Source of the DNA: Allochromatium tepidum
GTDB taxonomy: Bacteria; Pseudomonadota; Gammaproteobacteria; Chromatiales; Chromatiaceae
Assembly (NCBI RefSeq): GCF_018409545.1
Contig: NZ_AP024563.1
Coordinates: 478,501 to 542,500 of the forward strand
Length of the DNA: 64,000 nucleotides
Direction of reading: 5' to 3'
Shown: positions 38,749 to 50,569 of the stretch, in pieces
Numbering within the stretch: the stretch's first letter is position 1
Layout: every line of letters starts with the position of its first letter
Position numbers and translations under genes: made by a program
The notes under the pieces: model-generated
Seen by the model: only the letters and a program-made list of their open reading frames with translations
What the model was told of the DNA's origin: nothing
Databases searched by the model: none

Positions 38749-39642
38749 TCAGTTCTTGCGTCCCAGGAGGGCGTTGGCGATCCAGACCAGCGGCTGGGCA
38801 CGCTCGCCGAAGATCGACACGGATTCGATGGCCTCGATGATGAGCTGATTGGCCATGGCCTTGGCCTCGGCCAGACCGACCAGCGCCGGATAGGTGGCCT
38901 TGTTGAGTGCTTGGTCGCGGCCGGCGGTCTTGCCGATCTGGGCGGTGTCGCCCTCGACGTCGAGCACGTCGTCCTGGATCTGGAACGCCAGACCCAGACA
39001 TTTGGCGTAATGATCGAGTCGCTCGGCCTGATCCGCGTCGAGTCCGCCATGGGCCAGCACGCCCATCTGCACCGAGACGCGAATCAGGGCGCCGGTCTTG
39101 TGGATGTGGATGTTCTCAAGCTGCACCAGATCGAGCGGCGTGCCCTCGGCTTCCAGATCCATCGCCTGACCGCCGACCATGCCGCGTGCCCCGCTGGCGC
39201 GGGCCAGTGCCGCGACCATGCCGACGCGCGACTCGGCGCTCAGTCCGGGCGCCTCGGACAGCGCCTGGAAGGCCAGTGTCTGGAGCGCGTCACCGGCCAG
39301 GATCGCCGTGGCCTCATCGAAGGCGCGATGACAGGTCGGACGGCCGCGACGCAGGTCGTCGTCGTCCATCGCCGGCAGATCGTCGTGGATCAGCGAATAG
39401 GCGTGGATCATCTCCACAGCGCAGGCCGGGCAGTCGAGCAGGGCCGCGTCGAGTCCGAGCGCCTCGCCGGCGGCATAGGCCAGCAGCGGACGGATACGCT
39501 TGCCGCCGGCCAGCACCGTGTAGCGCATGGCCTCGTGCAGGCGCGACGGCTGCACGCTCACGGGCGGCAGGATCCGGTCGAGCGCGGTCTCGACGCGCGC
39601 ACCACAGCGCGCGCGGAAGTCATCCAGGGTGTGATCAGTCAT
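38749..39642 (-). CDS. ispA: Farnesyl/geranyl diphosphate synthase IspA
   Basis: 297 residues. It condenses IPP with DMAPP and GPP to make farnesyl diphosphate. The first aspartate-rich motif is [20 protein letters not shown], with small residues upstream setting chain length; [18 protein letters not shown] binds the pyrophosphate; the second motif is [20 protein letters not shown]. It overlaps xseB by eight bases. dxs, often next in such operons, is not here; folE2 and menH follow. Confidence 0.96.
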   Translation of the reverse strand: MTDHTLDDFRARCGARVETALDRILPPVSVQPSRLHEAMRYTVLAGGKRIRPLLAYAAGEALGLDAALLDCPACAVEMIHAYSLIHDDLPAMDDDDLRRGRPTCHRAFDEATAILAGDALQTLAFQALSEAPGLSAESRVGMVAALARASGARGMVGGQAMDLEAEGTPLDLVQLENIHIHKTGALIRVSVQMGVLAHGGLDADQAERLDHYAKCLGLAFQIQDDVLDVEGDTAQIGKTAGRDQALNKATYPALVGLAEAKAMANQLIIEAIESVSIFGERAQPLVWIANALLGRKN

Positions 39643-39877
39643 GGGCGTCGAATGGCTCTGGCTCGGCGTCCGGCCGGGCGTCGGTGAGGATCCGCACCCG
39701 CTGCTCGGCCGTCTCCAGCGCCTGCCGACAGACGCGGGTCAGGCCGATGCCGCGTTCGAAGGCCGCGAGCGAGTCTTCGAGCGTCATCTCACCCTTCTCC
39801 AGGGCGTCGACGACGGCTTCCAGTTCGGTCAGGGATTGCTCGAACGAGGGTGGGGGCGGGGTCTTGGGTTGTTTCAT
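39635..39877 (-). CDS. xseB: Exodeoxyribonuclease VII small subunit
   Basis: 80 residues. [20 protein letters not shown] and [20 protein letters not shown] are the XseB signature: a short helical hairpin that wraps the large subunit XseA. It overlaps ispA, the classic arrangement. Confidence 0.96.
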   Translation of the reverse strand: MKQPKTPPPPSFEQSLTELEAVVDALEKGEMTLEDSLAAFERGIGLTRVCRQALETAEQRVRILTDARPDAEPEPFDAHD

Positions 39878-39925
39878 CTGGGTTTGAATCCGGGTTTGCA
39901 GGTACGGTACCGTAGCCCGCTTTGA

Positions 39926-41905
<1,980 letters not shown>

Positions 41906-41918
41906 TTCGGTCCGATTC

Positions 41919-41950
41919 GATGATGGGCAGAGCTTGCGATGCCCATCATC
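41919..41950. terminator. Hairpin between convergent parE and murJ
   Basis: Perfect 11-base arms GATGATGGGCA and TGCCCATCATC with a 10-base loop. It starts 14 bases after parE and its right arm includes the murJ stop codon. There is no U-tract; a shared terminator for both genes is inferred from position. Confidence 0.55.
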
Positions 41951-43481
41951 GACACTCGCGCAGATCGCGCAGTCTCAGCCCGGCGATGAGCAAGAGCGTT
42001 ACATAAACCAATCCGCCCGCCAGAATCCAGCCTGTCAGCTCCAGGATCCGCGTCCAGGCGTCCGCCGGCATCCAGTCGGCGCGCTCTCCAAGGCCCCAGT
42101 GCAGCGCAAGCCCCATCCCCAAACCGGCCGGCAACGTCTGAGCGAACAGGCGCGTCCAGCCGGGATGCCGTCGATAGATGCCCGATCGCCTCAGTCCGTG
42201 CAGCAGCAGGACGGCATTGAGTGCAGCCGTGAGCGACGTTGCGAGCGCCAGTCCGGCATGTCCCAGCGGCGCCATGAGCAGCAGATGCAGCGCCAGCCCG
42301 ACACCGAGCGCAATCAGCGCCAGTCGCACCGGCGTGCGCACATCCTGCCGGGCGTAATAGCCGGGCGCCAGCACCTTGATCGCCAGAAAGGCCGGGATGC
42401 CGAGCGCATAGGCCATGAGCGAGTACGCCGCCTGGGTGACATCATCCGCGCCGAACTCGGACGACAGAAAGAGCGTTGCCATCACCGGCTCGGCCAGCAC
42501 CAGCAGTCCGACCGCCGCCGGCAGACCGAGCAGCAGCGCCAGCCGTAAGGCCCAGTCCAGCGTGTCGGAGAAGCGCTCGGGCTCCCGCGCCGCTTCACGC
42601 TGCGACAGACGCGGCAGGATCACCGTGCCCAGCGCCACGCCCAGCAGCCCGAGCGGCAGTTCCATGAGCCGATCCGAGTAATAGAGCCAGGAGATGCTGC
42701 CGGTCACGAGCACCGAGGCGAGCAGGGTGTCGAGCAGCAGACTGATCTGGCCCACGGACACGCCCAGCACCGCCGGCCCCAGACGCCTGAAAACAGTGAT
42801 CACACCCGGATCGCGCGGTTTGAAGCGCGGTCGCGGCAACAGCCCGAGCCGTGCCAGAAAGGGTAGTTGAAACGCCAGTTGCACCAGTCCGGCGACGAGC
42901 ACGCCCCAGGCCAGCGCCAGGATCGGCGTCTCCAGCAAAGACGCCGGCCACAGCGCGCAACCGATCAGGACGATGTTGAGCAACGCCGGCGTGAAGGCCG
43001 GCACCCCGAAACGCTCATAGGTGTTGAGCAGGGCGCCGGCCAGCGCGGCGAGCGTGATGAAGAACAGATAGGGCAGGGTGAGCCGCAGTAGCCGCGTGGC
43101 CAGTGTGAACTGATCGGCATCCGCGCCGAAGCCGGGCGCGAAGGCCAGGATCAGCAGCGGCGCGGCCAGAATGCCGAGTGCGGTGATCAGGAGCAGTGCG
43201 GCGGCCAGTGTGCCCGCCAGGTCGTCGACGAAGGACTTGAGCGCCGGCAGTCCCTGTCGCTCGCGATAGTCGTTGAGCACCGGTACCAGCGCCATCGAGA
43301 AGGCGCCCTCGGCGAACAGCCGGCGCGCGAAGTTGGGGATCTTGAAGGCGACGAAGAAGGCATCGGTCGCCGCATCGGCGCCGAACACGCGCGCGATGGT
43401 CAGATCCCGCACGAATCCCAGAATACGCGACGACAGCGTTCCGCCGCCCACCTTGGCGAACGAGGCAACCAGCGAGGCCAT
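41946..43481 (-). CDS. murJ: Lipid II flippase MurJ
   Basis: 511 residues, 14 expected membrane helices of the MOP fold. The N-terminus ASLVASFAKVGGGTLSSRIL, GFVRDLTIARVFGADAATDA and FFVAFKIPNFARRLFAEGAF are typical of MurJ/MviN, including the early Arg residues of the central cavity. It moves lipid II across the inner membrane for peptidoglycan synthesis. It is divergent from rpsT, as in many gammaproteobacteria. Confidence 0.96.
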   Translation of the reverse strand: MASLVASFAKVGGGTLSSRILGFVRDLTIARVFGADAATDAFFVAFKIPNFARRLFAEGAFSMALVPVLNDYRERQGLPALKSFVDDLAGTLAAALLLITALGILAAPLLILAFAPGFGADADQFTLATRLLRLTLPYLFFITLAALAGALLNTYERFGVPAFTPALLNIVLIGCALWPASLLETPILALAWGVLVAGLVQLAFQLPFLARLGLLPRPRFKPRDPGVITVFRRLGPAVLGVSVGQISLLLDTLLASVLVTGSISWLYYSDRLMELPLGLLGVALGTVILPRLSQREAAREPERFSDTLDWALRLALLLGLPAAVGLLVLAEPVMATLFLSSEFGADDVTQAAYSLMAYALGIPAFLAIKVLAPGYYARQDVRTPVRLALIALGVGLALHLLLMAPLGHAGLALATSLTAALNAVLLLHGLRRSGIYRRHPGWTRLFAQTLPAGLGMGLALHWGLGERADWMPADAWTRILELTGWILAGGLVYVTLLLIAGLRLRDLRECR

Positions 43482-43523
43482 GGATCGGAGGCGGCTCCGG
43501 ACAGGAAAAGGCGCTGATTATAA

Positions 43524-43552
43524 TTGACAATCGTGCTCCGATCCGAAATACT
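43524..43552 (+). promoter_or_regulatory. Sigma-70 promoter of rpsT
   Basis: Perfect -35 TTGACA (43524-43529), 17-base spacer, -10 AATACT (43547-43552, four of six). It would give a leader of about 105 bases before the rpsT start. Strong promoters of this kind are expected for a ribosomal protein gene. Confidence 0.75.
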
Positions 43553-43664
43553 GCGCCGTCCGAAACCGCGTTCGGTGCGGCCCGCTTGCTGCCGGTCGAC
43601 CCTCCACGCGGTTTCATCGTTTTTACCTCGACCGCGTCAGACATCGAATTCTCGGGAGACTCAG

Positions 43665-43928
43665 TTGGCTAATTCACCTCAAGCGCGCAAGCGTGCCCGT
43701 CAGGCGGAAGACCGTCGTCAGCGTAACATGGCTCAGCGCAGCACCCTGCGCACCTTCATCAAGAAGGTGATCAAGGCGATTCGCGCCGAGGACAAGGAAG
43801 CGGCCGTGCAGGCGTTCAAGGACGCCGTGCCGCGTATCGACCGCGCCGCTCGCAAGGGCCTGATCCACGCCAACAAGGCCGCGCGTCACAAGAGACGTCT
43901 GAACGCCCATATCAAGGCCATGGCCTGA
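43665..43928 (+). CDS. rpsT: 30S ribosomal protein S20
   Basis: 87 residues from TTG at 43665, with GGGAG seven bases upstream; S20 begins ANSPQARKRARQAEDRRQRN as in other bacteria, so the TTG is well placed. The basic helical protein binds 16S rRNA early in 30S assembly. E. coli rpsT also uses UUG, which is needed for its autogenous control, so the same regulation may apply here. An intrinsic terminator follows. Confidence 0.97.
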   Translation: MANSPQARKRARQAEDRRQRNMAQRSTLRTFIKKVIKAIRAEDKEAAVQAFKDAVPRIDRAARKGLIHANKAARHKRRLNAHIKAMA

Positions 43929-43954
43929 TCGCGAAGACGCTCACGCGAAGACAC

Positions 43955-43982
43955 AAAAAACCGGCCTTTGAGCCGGTTTTTT
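43955..43982 (+). terminator. Intrinsic terminator after rpsT, bidirectional
   Basis: AAAAAACCGGC, loop CTTTGA, GCCGGTTTTTT: a GC stem flanked by A and T tracts, so it can stop transcription from rpsT on the plus strand and from lgt on the minus strand. Confidence 0.9.
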
Positions 43983-44001
43983 GTTGCCTGCCAAATCGCG
44001 C

Positions 44002-44832
44002 TCAGGCCGTCTTTCGCGGACGATAGGCCAGGGCGAGCAGCAACGCGCCCGCGAACACCATCGGCAGCGACAGGATCTGCCCCATGGTCAGCCAGTCGAA
44101 GGCCAGATAGCCGATATGGGCATCGGGTTCTCGCACGAACTCGACCAGGAAGCGGAAACCGCCGTAGCCCAGCAGGAACAGCCCTGAGACCGCCATCATC
44201 GGACGCGGACGGCTGGAGAAGATCCAGAGCACGACGAACAGCACCAGTCCTTCGAGCGCGGCCTCGTAGAGCTGGGAGGCGTGTACGGCGGGACTCAGCA
44301 GGGTGTCGGTCGGCTGGTCGAGACACTGACGCGGAAAACGCTCGCAGGGGAGCCGGACACCCCAGGGCAGTTCGGTGCGATGCCCCCAGAGTTCGCCGTT
44401 GACGAAGTTGCCGATGCGCCCGGCCAGTAGCCCGGTCGGCACCAGGGGCGCGAGGAAGTCGCCGACCTGGAAGAAGTGCAGACCATGACGGCGCGCAAAC
44501 AGTCCGATCGCGACCAGGACGCCGATCAGCCCGCCGTGGAAGGACATGCCGCCTTCCCAGACCTTGAGCAGGTTCAGCGGACTCGCCAGGATCTGATCGA
44601 AGCCGTAGAACAGCATGTAGCCGAGCCGTCCGCCGACGATGACGCCGAGGACGCCGTAGAAGATGAGGTCGTCGACCATCTCGGTCGTCCAGCCGGACTC
44701 GGGGCGGCGCGCGCGCCGGCGCCCGAGCCACCAGGCCAGCGCGAAGCCGATCAGATACATGAGTCCGTACCAATGGACCTTGAGCGGGCCAAGGGCGAGG
44801 GCGACGGGGTCGATGTCGGGATAGGTCAGCAT
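44002..44832 (-). CDS. lgt: Prolipoprotein diacylglyceryl transferase
   Basis: 276 residues from ATG at 44832; the longer frame upstream is antisense to other coding sequence. Seven membrane helices. Lgt moves diacylglycerol from phosphatidylglycerol to the lipobox Cys of prolipoproteins. [40 protein letters not shown] and the signature [20 protein letters not shown] (with the essential Arg) are present. A gene-end terminator shared with rpsT lies downstream. Confidence 0.96.
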   Translation of the reverse strand: MLTYPDIDPVALALGPLKVHWYGLMYLIGFALAWWLGRRRARRPESGWTTEMVDDLIFYGVLGVIVGGRLGYMLFYGFDQILASPLNLLKVWEGGMSFHGGLIGVLVAIGLFARRHGLHFFQVGDFLAPLVPTGLLAGRIGNFVNGELWGHRTELPWGVRLPCERFPRQCLDQPTDTLLSPAVHASQLYEAALEGLVLFVVLWIFSSRPRPMMAVSGLFLLGYGGFRFLVEFVREPDAHIGYLAFDWLTMGQILSLPMVFAGALLLALAYRPRKTA

Positions 44833-44848
44833 ATGGGCGCGGATGGTA

Positions 44849-46816
44849 TCACGGTGCCGTGGTGGTGAAGGAGTGGGCCAGGGCGGCGAAATCGAGGTCC
44901 GGCAGCTTGGGGAAGAACTGTCCCTCGAAGGCTCCGTTCCAGCGCACGCCGACGGGTCGCTGGGGTGCGAGCCGGGAGCCGGGCGCGATCTCGTCGGAGT
45001 GCTGCAGCGGCGGTCGTAGCCCTGAGACGCCACTGTAGCCGAAGAGTCCGTAGTTGGCTTCGGCGCCATAGGGACCGGAGCGGCCGAGTAGGGCGCGTCC
45101 GGCTGCCGACGCATCAGCGGGAAGGTTCGGTGAGGACTTCCAGGGTTCGTCGAAGGCTTCGAACAGATGGATCTGCACACCAGTGGCCTGCGACCAGACG
45201 ACGGCCTCGCGCACGAAGGCGCTCGCCAGGGCCGGGTTGAGATAGCGCCGAGCGATGGCCAGACCGCCATCATCGAGCCGTGCGCCGGCCGTATCGAGCC
45301 GATCGGCGATCGCGGCGAAGGCTGTGTCCGGACGGATCGGCGCTCCGTCCTCGACATAGCCGGGCAGATTGAAGGCGATGCCGTCGGTGGGATGGCCGAT
45401 CTCGCCGATCATGGTCTCGATCGGCCGCTCGCCGGCCAGTGTCCGGATCGTCCGTTCGAGCTGGCGCCACTTCCGGCTGAGTTCACCCTGTTCGGGATCG
45501 AAATAGACCGACCACTGCCCGCTTTGGGCAGCCGCTTCGACCGCCTCCGGACTGGGATAGAGATTCTCCATCACGACATCCGACTCCGCGAGCAGGGCGG
45601 CGACCTCGCGACCGAAGCGGGCGAGTACCGGATCGTCCGCGTTCGGGTCCGCCGGCCGAAAGCGATGTCCGCGCGCACCGAGCCGCAGATCGAGTCCGGC
45701 GAAGGCCGCGCCCGGCGCCATCTGCGCTCTGGCGTACTTCAGCATGGCGGTGATCTGTTCGGTCGGACTCGGCTGTTCGTCCGGCCCGCTCCAGGGCTGG
45801 GCATATTCGTTGGACAGGATCAGATGGGTGACGGTCCCCGGAAAGCGTGCGTTGGCGACCTGGGCCTGGGCGAGTGCGGACAGGATCGCAAAACGCATCC
45901 GGTCGTTCACCAGGGTGCCGGCGACCCGGATGTTGTCCACGCCGAGCTTGATCGTCAGCAGACGCCGACCGGCCTGGGCGTTGATCTCAGCCGCCGCGAG
46001 TGCGATCTGAGCATTGGCGTCACCGGCGAAGAATCCGGGATTGAGCCGAGCCTCCGGGTCGGTCGGACTCGTCGGCTCGAACAATGCCTGATGGATGGCG
46101 ACCACGCGCAGATCCTGTCCGGGCGTGCCGGCGGTCTCGACCCGAATGCGCTCAGGCACGGGTCTGACATGGACGGCCGTCGGCGGAAAGAGAAAGACCA
46201 CATCGGTGGTCTCGCGTCTCTGATAGGGCGTGGTCTCCGTGGGACGGAGTTCGAGGAGGCGACGGTCGGTCCAGACCGGCAGGGCGACAGAGTCCCGTCC
46301 GTCGACCTGACGCCAGTAGCCGGCCTGAAAGCCCGTGCCATAGGTCGCGAGTGTCAAGGGTGCTCCGCCGGCGGCTCGTCGCAGGACGTCGAGCTGCCGA
46401 TAGACCGAGGCGGCGTGATCGACGTGGCTCACGGCCAAGGGCGTGCGATCCTCGAAGAAGCGCGTCTGGGTGCGGCTCCAGGCGACGGCGTCCTGTCCGC
46501 GCAGTGCCTCGGGCTGGAAGGCCAGCGAACCTTCGGCCGAGACGTCCTGGAGCCGTCCCGCTTCGTCGAACGTCAGACGCAGGGTCTGGGTCGCCGCCCA
46601 CAGCGAGCGGGCCGGATGCTCGACATCGATGCCGCCGACATAGCTGTTGAAGGCCGGCACATGGAAGTCTCCAGGCGCATAGGGATTGTCCGGCCGCGCG
46701 CTCCAGTGTCCGACATAGGGCTGATAGGCCAGCCCCAGGATCGGTGCGTCCGCCGGCACGCCTCCGGTTGCAGCGAGACTCAGGGTAAGCAGCGCCATCG
46801 AGCGTCGAAGCCACAT
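44849..46816 (-). CDS. GH17-like glycoside hydrolase, exported
   Basis: 655 residues from ATG at 46816. A short signal ([20 protein letters not shown]) leads into [20 protein letters not shown]. The second half looks like a family 17 TIM barrel: [14 protein letters not shown] supplies the acid/base region, [13 protein letters not shown] the nucleophile Glu, and [20 protein letters not shown] is typical of bacterial GH17 glucanases. Residues 40-260 (MTFDEAGRL-like strands, [20 protein letters not shown]) are a separate domain I do not recognise. It may process periplasmic or extracellular beta-glucan. It ends 16 bases before lgt. Confidence 0.72.
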   Translation of the reverse strand: MWLRRSMALLTLSLAATGGVPADAPILGLAYQPYVGHWSARPDNPYAPGDFHVPAFNSYVGGIDVEHPARSLWAATQTLRLTFDEAGRLQDVSAEGSLAFQPEALRGQDAVAWSRTQTRFFEDRTPLAVSHVDHAASVYRQLDVLRRAAGGAPLTLATYGTGFQAGYWRQVDGRDSVALPVWTDRRLLELRPTETTPYQRRETTDVVFLFPPTAVHVRPVPERIRVETAGTPGQDLRVVAIHQALFEPTSPTDPEARLNPGFFAGDANAQIALAAAEINAQAGRRLLTIKLGVDNIRVAGTLVNDRMRFAILSALAQAQVANARFPGTVTHLILSNEYAQPWSGPDEQPSPTEQITAMLKYARAQMAPGAAFAGLDLRLGARGHRFRPADPNADDPVLARFGREVAALLAESDVVMENLYPSPEAVEAAAQSGQWSVYFDPEQGELSRKWRQLERTIRTLAGERPIETMIGEIGHPTDGIAFNLPGYVEDGAPIRPDTAFAAIADRLDTAGARLDDGGLAIARRYLNPALASAFVREAVVWSQATGVQIHLFEAFDEPWKSSPNLPADASAAGRALLGRSGPYGAEANYGLFGYSGVSGLRPPLQHSDEIAPGSRLAPQRPVGVRWNGAFEGQFFPKLPDLDFAALAHSFTTTAP

Positions 46817-46835
46817 GCCGAGCCACCGTCCCCGC

Positions 46836-47387
46836 TCAATCCATGCGCGCCCTGGACGCCTTGTTTGGATTGCGCAGCAGCACATAGACCGCCCCGGTTC
46901 CGCCATCGCGACGGGTCGCCGAACAGAAGGCCAGCACCTGATCATAGAGTCTGAGCCAGTAGTTGACCTTGCTCTTGAGTACGGGCGCCCGTCCGCTGGA
47001 ACCATAGCCCTTGCCGTGGATGATGCGCGCGCAACGCACCCGCCGATGGGCGCATTCTGTGAGGAACTCGGCCAGGATCTGACGCGCGTGTTCGGCCTGG
47101 AGTCCATGCAGATCGACCTCCAGCCCGACCGGAAAGGCCCCGCGCTGGAGATCGGCGAGCACCCGATTCTGGACGCCGGGGCGCGCGAAGAGCAGATAGT
47201 CGTGGGTCTCGACCTCGGATTCGGCGAGCGCGACCCGCTCATCCTCCGGAGCCTCGATCGGACGCGGACGCGGCACCGGCGGCGGACGGCGGCGAAAGGG
47301 CTCGGCGCTCTCGAACGACAATGGCTCGGCATCCTCGACCTGTTCGCGGAAGAGCTGGCGGTCGGCGTCCTGGAGTGTGGGTTTCAT
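46836..47387 (-). CDS. Smr-domain protein (SmrA/YfcN-like)
   Basis: 183 residues from ATG at 47387; an in-frame GTG at 47414 is possible, about 10 bases after a TATACT box. A proline-arginine-rich N-terminus precedes the Smr domain (about 95-180): VGLEVDLHGLQAEHARQILA and CARIIHGKGYGSSGRAPVLK, the DLHG and HGKG motifs of the MutS2-type nuclease domain. Stand-alone Smr proteins include mRNA-cleaving SmrB, which acts on collided ribosomes; which paralogue this is cannot be told. Confidence 0.87.
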   Translation of the reverse strand: MKPTLQDADRQLFREQVEDAEPLSFESAEPFRRRPPPVPRPRPIEAPEDERVALAESEVETHDYLLFARPGVQNRVLADLQRGAFPVGLEVDLHGLQAEHARQILAEFLTECAHRRVRCARIIHGKGYGSSGRAPVLKSKVNYWLRLYDQVLAFCSATRRDGGTGAVYVLLRNPNKASRARMD

Positions 47388-47523
47388 CGGCTGGATTCGG
47401 GGCTGTCTGGGCACGCTTGGGGAGCGAGTATAGCCGTCCCACGATCGGTCGACGATGTCGGGATGCCCGATCGGCGTCCATGGAGTATGATCCCCGGCGA
47501 TACCAAGAGACGCTCAAAGAAAC

Positions 47524-47923
47524 GGTCAACTACCCCGCCCTGAAGGGCGGAGCTTGTGAGAGCAAGCTGGGTTGACCAGCCTCAGCCCGCCTGACCGGGA
47601 AGGTCGAAAGGGGCTCCGTGTGCAACAGGTCGTTAAGACTCACCGGCGGATGCTTCCTCAGTCCGCCGCTCTGAAAGGTCGAGATCATGCAGGCGCAAGG
47701 TAAAACGCCGAAGGTTCCGATCGCCGCCGCGAGGCGGGAGCCGGTTGCACACATTGGCGAGGGGAGCGTGTCGCGTCGTGAGACGCCGCACCGTCACCAG
47801 GCCCTTACGGGCAGAGCCGCACGGCCCGGCAGGTGGAAAGCCTGCACCCGTTTCCGGCGGCTGCACGGTCGTAGCCGCTCTCCCTCCCCGCCCTGAAGGA
47901 CGGGGTTTCTCGCGGAAGAACTG
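47524..47923 (+). ncRNA. HEARO-like (IscB omega-RNA) element, copy B, no ORF
   Basis: 400 bases, the partner of 36527-36924. Stems: GGTCAAC (47524-47530) with GTTGACC (47571-47577), enclosing CCGCCC-TGAA-GGGCGG (47535-47550) and AGCTTG/CAAGCT (47551-47568); long-range GTGTGCAAC (47618-47626) with GTTGCACAC (47744-47752); CGGCGGA/TCCGCCG (47644-47668); GGCG/CGCC (47692-47709); GCGTC-GTGA-GACGC (47773-47786); and the terminal CCCCG/CGGGG hairpin (47886-47905). It ends at the ATGA that starts surE and supplies GGAAG as ribosome site. In IscB systems the guide is the sequence just 5' of the scaffold; here that is ACGCTCAAAGAAAC (47510-47523). Confidence 0.82.
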
Positions 47924-48673
47924 ATGAAAATCCTTGTCAGCAACGACGACGGCTATCAGTCACCCGGTTTGATCGTGTTGGCCGAGGCCCTGACGGCCCT
48001 GGGCGAGGTGGTGGTGGTGGCCCCGGATCGTGACCGCAGCGGAGCGAGCAACTCGCTCACGCTCGACCGACCCCTGCGCGCCAAACGCATGCCCAACGGT
48101 TTCATCCAGGTCGACGGCACGCCGACCGACTGTGTGCATCTGGCGCTCACCGGACTGCCCTCGATCGAGCCGGACATCGTGGTCTCCGGCATCAATCATG
48201 GCCAGAACCTGGGTGACGACGTGCTCTACTCGGGCACGGTCGCCGCCGCCACCGAGGGGCGCTTCCTGGGACTGCCCTCGATCGCGGTCTCTATGGCTTC
48301 GAGTGCGCCCCAGCACCTCGACACCGCCGCGCGCGTGGCGGTCCGGTTGGTCGAGCGTCTGCGTCAGAACCCGCTCGAATCCAACATCATCCTCAACGTC
48401 AACGTCCCGGATCGGCCCTATGCCGAACTCCAGGGCTTCAAGGCCACGCGGCTGGGACATCGGCACAAGGCCGAGTCGGTGGTCGAGGCCCGCGATCCGC
48501 GCGGCCGGCTCATCTACTGGATCGGGCCGGCCGGTCCCGAACAGGACGCCGGACCCGGCACGGACTTCGAGGCCGTGCGCTCGGGCTTCGTCTCGATCAC
48601 GCCGCTACAGGTCGACCTGACCCGCCATTCCGCCCTGGAGTCGCTCGGTTCCTGGCTGATCGGATGCGTATGA
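47924..48673 (+). CDS. surE: 5'/3'-nucleotidase SurE
   Basis: 249 residues. SurE is a stationary-phase survival phosphatase acting on nucleotides and polyphosphate. [15 protein letters not shown] carries the metal Asp8-Asp9; [18 protein letters not shown] and [20 protein letters not shown] supply the Ser and Asn ligands. The ATG is the first base after the RNA element, so the natural leader was replaced by it. It overlaps pcm by 10 bases. Confidence 0.97.
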   Translation: MKILVSNDDGYQSPGLIVLAEALTALGEVVVVAPDRDRSGASNSLTLDRPLRAKRMPNGFIQVDGTPTDCVHLALTGLPSIEPDIVVSGINHGQNLGDDVLYSGTVAAATEGRFLGLPSIAVSMASSAPQHLDTAARVAVRLVERLRQNPLESNIILNVNVPDRPYAELQGFKATRLGHRHKAESVVEARDPRGRLIYWIGPAGPEQDAGPGTDFEAVRSGFVSITPLQVDLTRHSALESLGSWLIGCV

Positions 48674-49341
48674 TGACCGCGACCCTGCTCGATCCGGGCA
48701 TCGGCATGACCTCCAGACGCACGCGCGAGCGTCTGATCCGGCGTCTGATGGACGCCGGGATCGACTCGCCCGAGGTGCTGCGCGTGATGCGCACACTGCC
48801 GCGCCATCTGTTCGTCGACGAGGCGCTCGCCAGCCGTGCCTACGAGGACTCGGCGCTGCCGATCGGACATGGTCAGACCCTCTCCCAACCCTATACCGTG
48901 GCGCGCATGACCCAGGCCCTGCTGGAGCACGGCACGCCCGACACCGTGCTGGAGATCGGCACGGGGTCGGGGTTCCAGACCGCCGTTCTGGCTTCGCTGG
49001 TGCGGCGCGTCTACACCGTCGAGCGTGTCGGCGAGCTGTTCGAGCGTGCCCAGGAACGGCTCGGCGCGCTGAAGATGCGCAACGTCCGCTATCGCCACGG
49101 CGACGGCGCCCAGGGCTGGCCCGAGTACGCGCCCTATCGCGCCATCATGGTGACTGCCGCCCCGCGCGGCATCCCGCGTGCGCTCGCCGAGCAGCTCGCG
49201 CCCGGCGGGATCATGGTGCTGCCGATCGGCGAGGGGCCGCGCCAGAGTCTGGTGCGGCTGGTGCGGCTGGCGCGCGGCGGCTTCGGTCACGAGATCCTGG
49301 AGCCGGCCAGCTTCGTGCCCCTGCTGGCTGGGGTCGCTTGA
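48664..49341 (+). CDS. pcm: Protein-L-isoaspartate O-methyltransferase
   Basis: 225 residues. It methylates isoaspartyl residues so that damaged proteins can be repaired. [20 protein letters not shown] and [20 protein letters not shown] are the family signature, [20 protein letters not shown] is SAM motif I, and [20 protein letters not shown] follows. Start overlaps surE; alternative Met codons lie at positions 3 and 15. The expected next gene, nlpD, is missing and rpoS follows after 75 bases. Confidence 0.96.
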   Translation: MRMMTATLLDPGIGMTSRRTRERLIRRLMDAGIDSPEVLRVMRTLPRHLFVDEALASRAYEDSALPIGHGQTLSQPYTVARMTQALLEHGTPDTVLEIGTGSGFQTAVLASLVRRVYTVERVGELFERAQERLGALKMRNVRYRHGDGAQGWPEYAPYRAIMVTAAPRGIPRALAEQLAPGGIMVLPIGEGPRQSLVRLVRLARGGFGHEILEPASFVPLLAGVA

Positions 49342-49416
49342 CAAGTGTGAACATGGACGCCACGAATAGGGTAAACCGTATCATCGTCTAGCTTCGTCCC
49401 GTGCCGGAGGATGTGG

Positions 49417-50430
49417 ATGTCGAGCGCCAAAGACCGCGAGACCCCTGAAAACCTGTCCGATGTCGATAGTGAATCCTTCCTGATGATGGGCGAGGACTCG
49501 GAGCCGATCGAGTCCGGCCCCGACTCGGACGAGATCAAACTGCTCGACGGCGACTCGCCCGACGCGGCGGGCGAGCGTCTCATTGAGGCCTCCGAGGCCG
49601 ATTTCGATGCCACCCGGATCTATCTCAACGAGATCGGCGAGTCCAGGCTCCTGACCGCCGAGGAGGAGATCCGGTTCGCCCGCCTCGCCCAGGCCGGCGA
49701 CAACGCGGCGCGTCAGCGCATGATCGTGTGCAATCTGCGGCTGGTGGTCAAGATCGCGCGTCGCTATCTCAATCGCGGTCTGCCGCTGCTGGATCTGATC
49801 GAGGAGGGCAATCTCGGCTTGATCCGGGCGGTCGAGAAGTTCGACCCCGAGCGCGGCTTTCGCTTCTCGACCTATGCGACCTGGTGGATCCGCCAGACCA
49901 TCGAACGCGCGATCATGAATCAGACGCGCACCGTGCGCCTGCCCATCCATGTGGTCAAGGAGATCAACATCTATCTCAAGGCGTCGCGCCAGCTCGCGCA
50001 GAGCCTGGACCACGATCCGACCTCCGAGGACATCGCCCAGTTGCTCGACCGTCCGATCAACGAGGTCAAGCGGATGCTGGGTCTCAACGAGCGCATCACC
50101 TCGGTCGACACGCCCTACAGCAAGGACGCCGACAAGCCGCTGGTCGACATGCTCCAGGACGACGGCTCCAGCGACCCCACCGAGCGCATCCAGGGCGACG
50201 ACATCCACGTCAACATCGAGCACTGGCTCGGTCTGCTCAACGAGAAACAGCGCGAGGTGGTCGAGCGGCGTTTCGGTCTGCACGGCTATGAGAACTCGAC
50301 GCTCGAAAGCGTCGCGCGCGAGTTGGGCGTCACCCGCGAGCGCGTGCGTCAGATCCAGATGGATGCACTGCGCCGGCTGCGCGATATCCTCGAAAGCGAA
50401 GGGTTTTCGGTCGAGTCTTTCTTCAAATGA
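49417..50430 (+). CDS. rpoS: RNA polymerase sigma factor RpoS
   Basis: 337 residues from ATG at 49417, seven bases after GGAGG; the ATG at 49411 sits directly on it. RpoS directs the general stress and stationary-phase response. Region 1.2 ([20 protein letters not shown]), region 2 ([40 protein letters not shown]), region 3 and region 4 ([20 protein letters not shown]) are complete. The acidic N-terminus ([20 protein letters not shown]) is longer than in E. coli. It completes surE-pcm-rpoS. Confidence 0.96.
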   Translation: MSSAKDRETPENLSDVDSESFLMMGEDSEPIESGPDSDEIKLLDGDSPDAAGERLIEASEADFDATRIYLNEIGESRLLTAEEEIRFARLAQAGDNAARQRMIVCNLRLVVKIARRYLNRGLPLLDLIEEGNLGLIRAVEKFDPERGFRFSTYATWWIRQTIERAIMNQTRTVRLPIHVVKEINIYLKASRQLAQSLDHDPTSEDIAQLLDRPINEVKRMLGLNERITSVDTPYSKDADKPLVDMLQDDGSSDPTERIQGDDIHVNIEHWLGLLNEKQREVVERRFGLHGYENSTLESVARELGVTRERVRQIQMDALRRLRDILESEGFSVESFFK

Positions 50431-50469
50431 CCATTGACGTTCCCTAGTTGACTTTCCGCCCGCGATCCA

Positions 50470-50483
50470 TTGAGATTCGTCAA
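50470..50483 (+). promoter_or_regulatory. FNR/Anr-type box upstream of ccoN
   Basis: TTGAGATTCGTCAA matches the TTGA-N6-TCAA core of the FNR site, 100 bases before the ccoN ATG. cbb3 oxidase operons are regularly activated by FNR/Anr under low oxygen, so the position fits. No clear -10 was assigned. Confidence 0.65.
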
Positions 50484-50569
50484 TCGGCGCCGCCGGATCG
50501 ATACGCGCCAGTTCCAGGCCGGATGGCCTCCTTGCCTTCATGCTGTGTCCAACGGTTTCGGGAGGGTCC

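Noticed and set aside
47524-47923. Alternative reading of the 400-base elements as IS200/IS605 termini.
   Set aside because: The terminal CCGTCC/GGACGG hairpins are similar in kind, but no TnpA/TnpB remnant is present and covariation extends over the whole element with an ATGA 3' junction, which fits HEARO better.
49342-49416. A shortened nlpD.
   Set aside because: Only 75 bases separate pcm and rpoS and no LysM or M23 sequence is readable in any frame.
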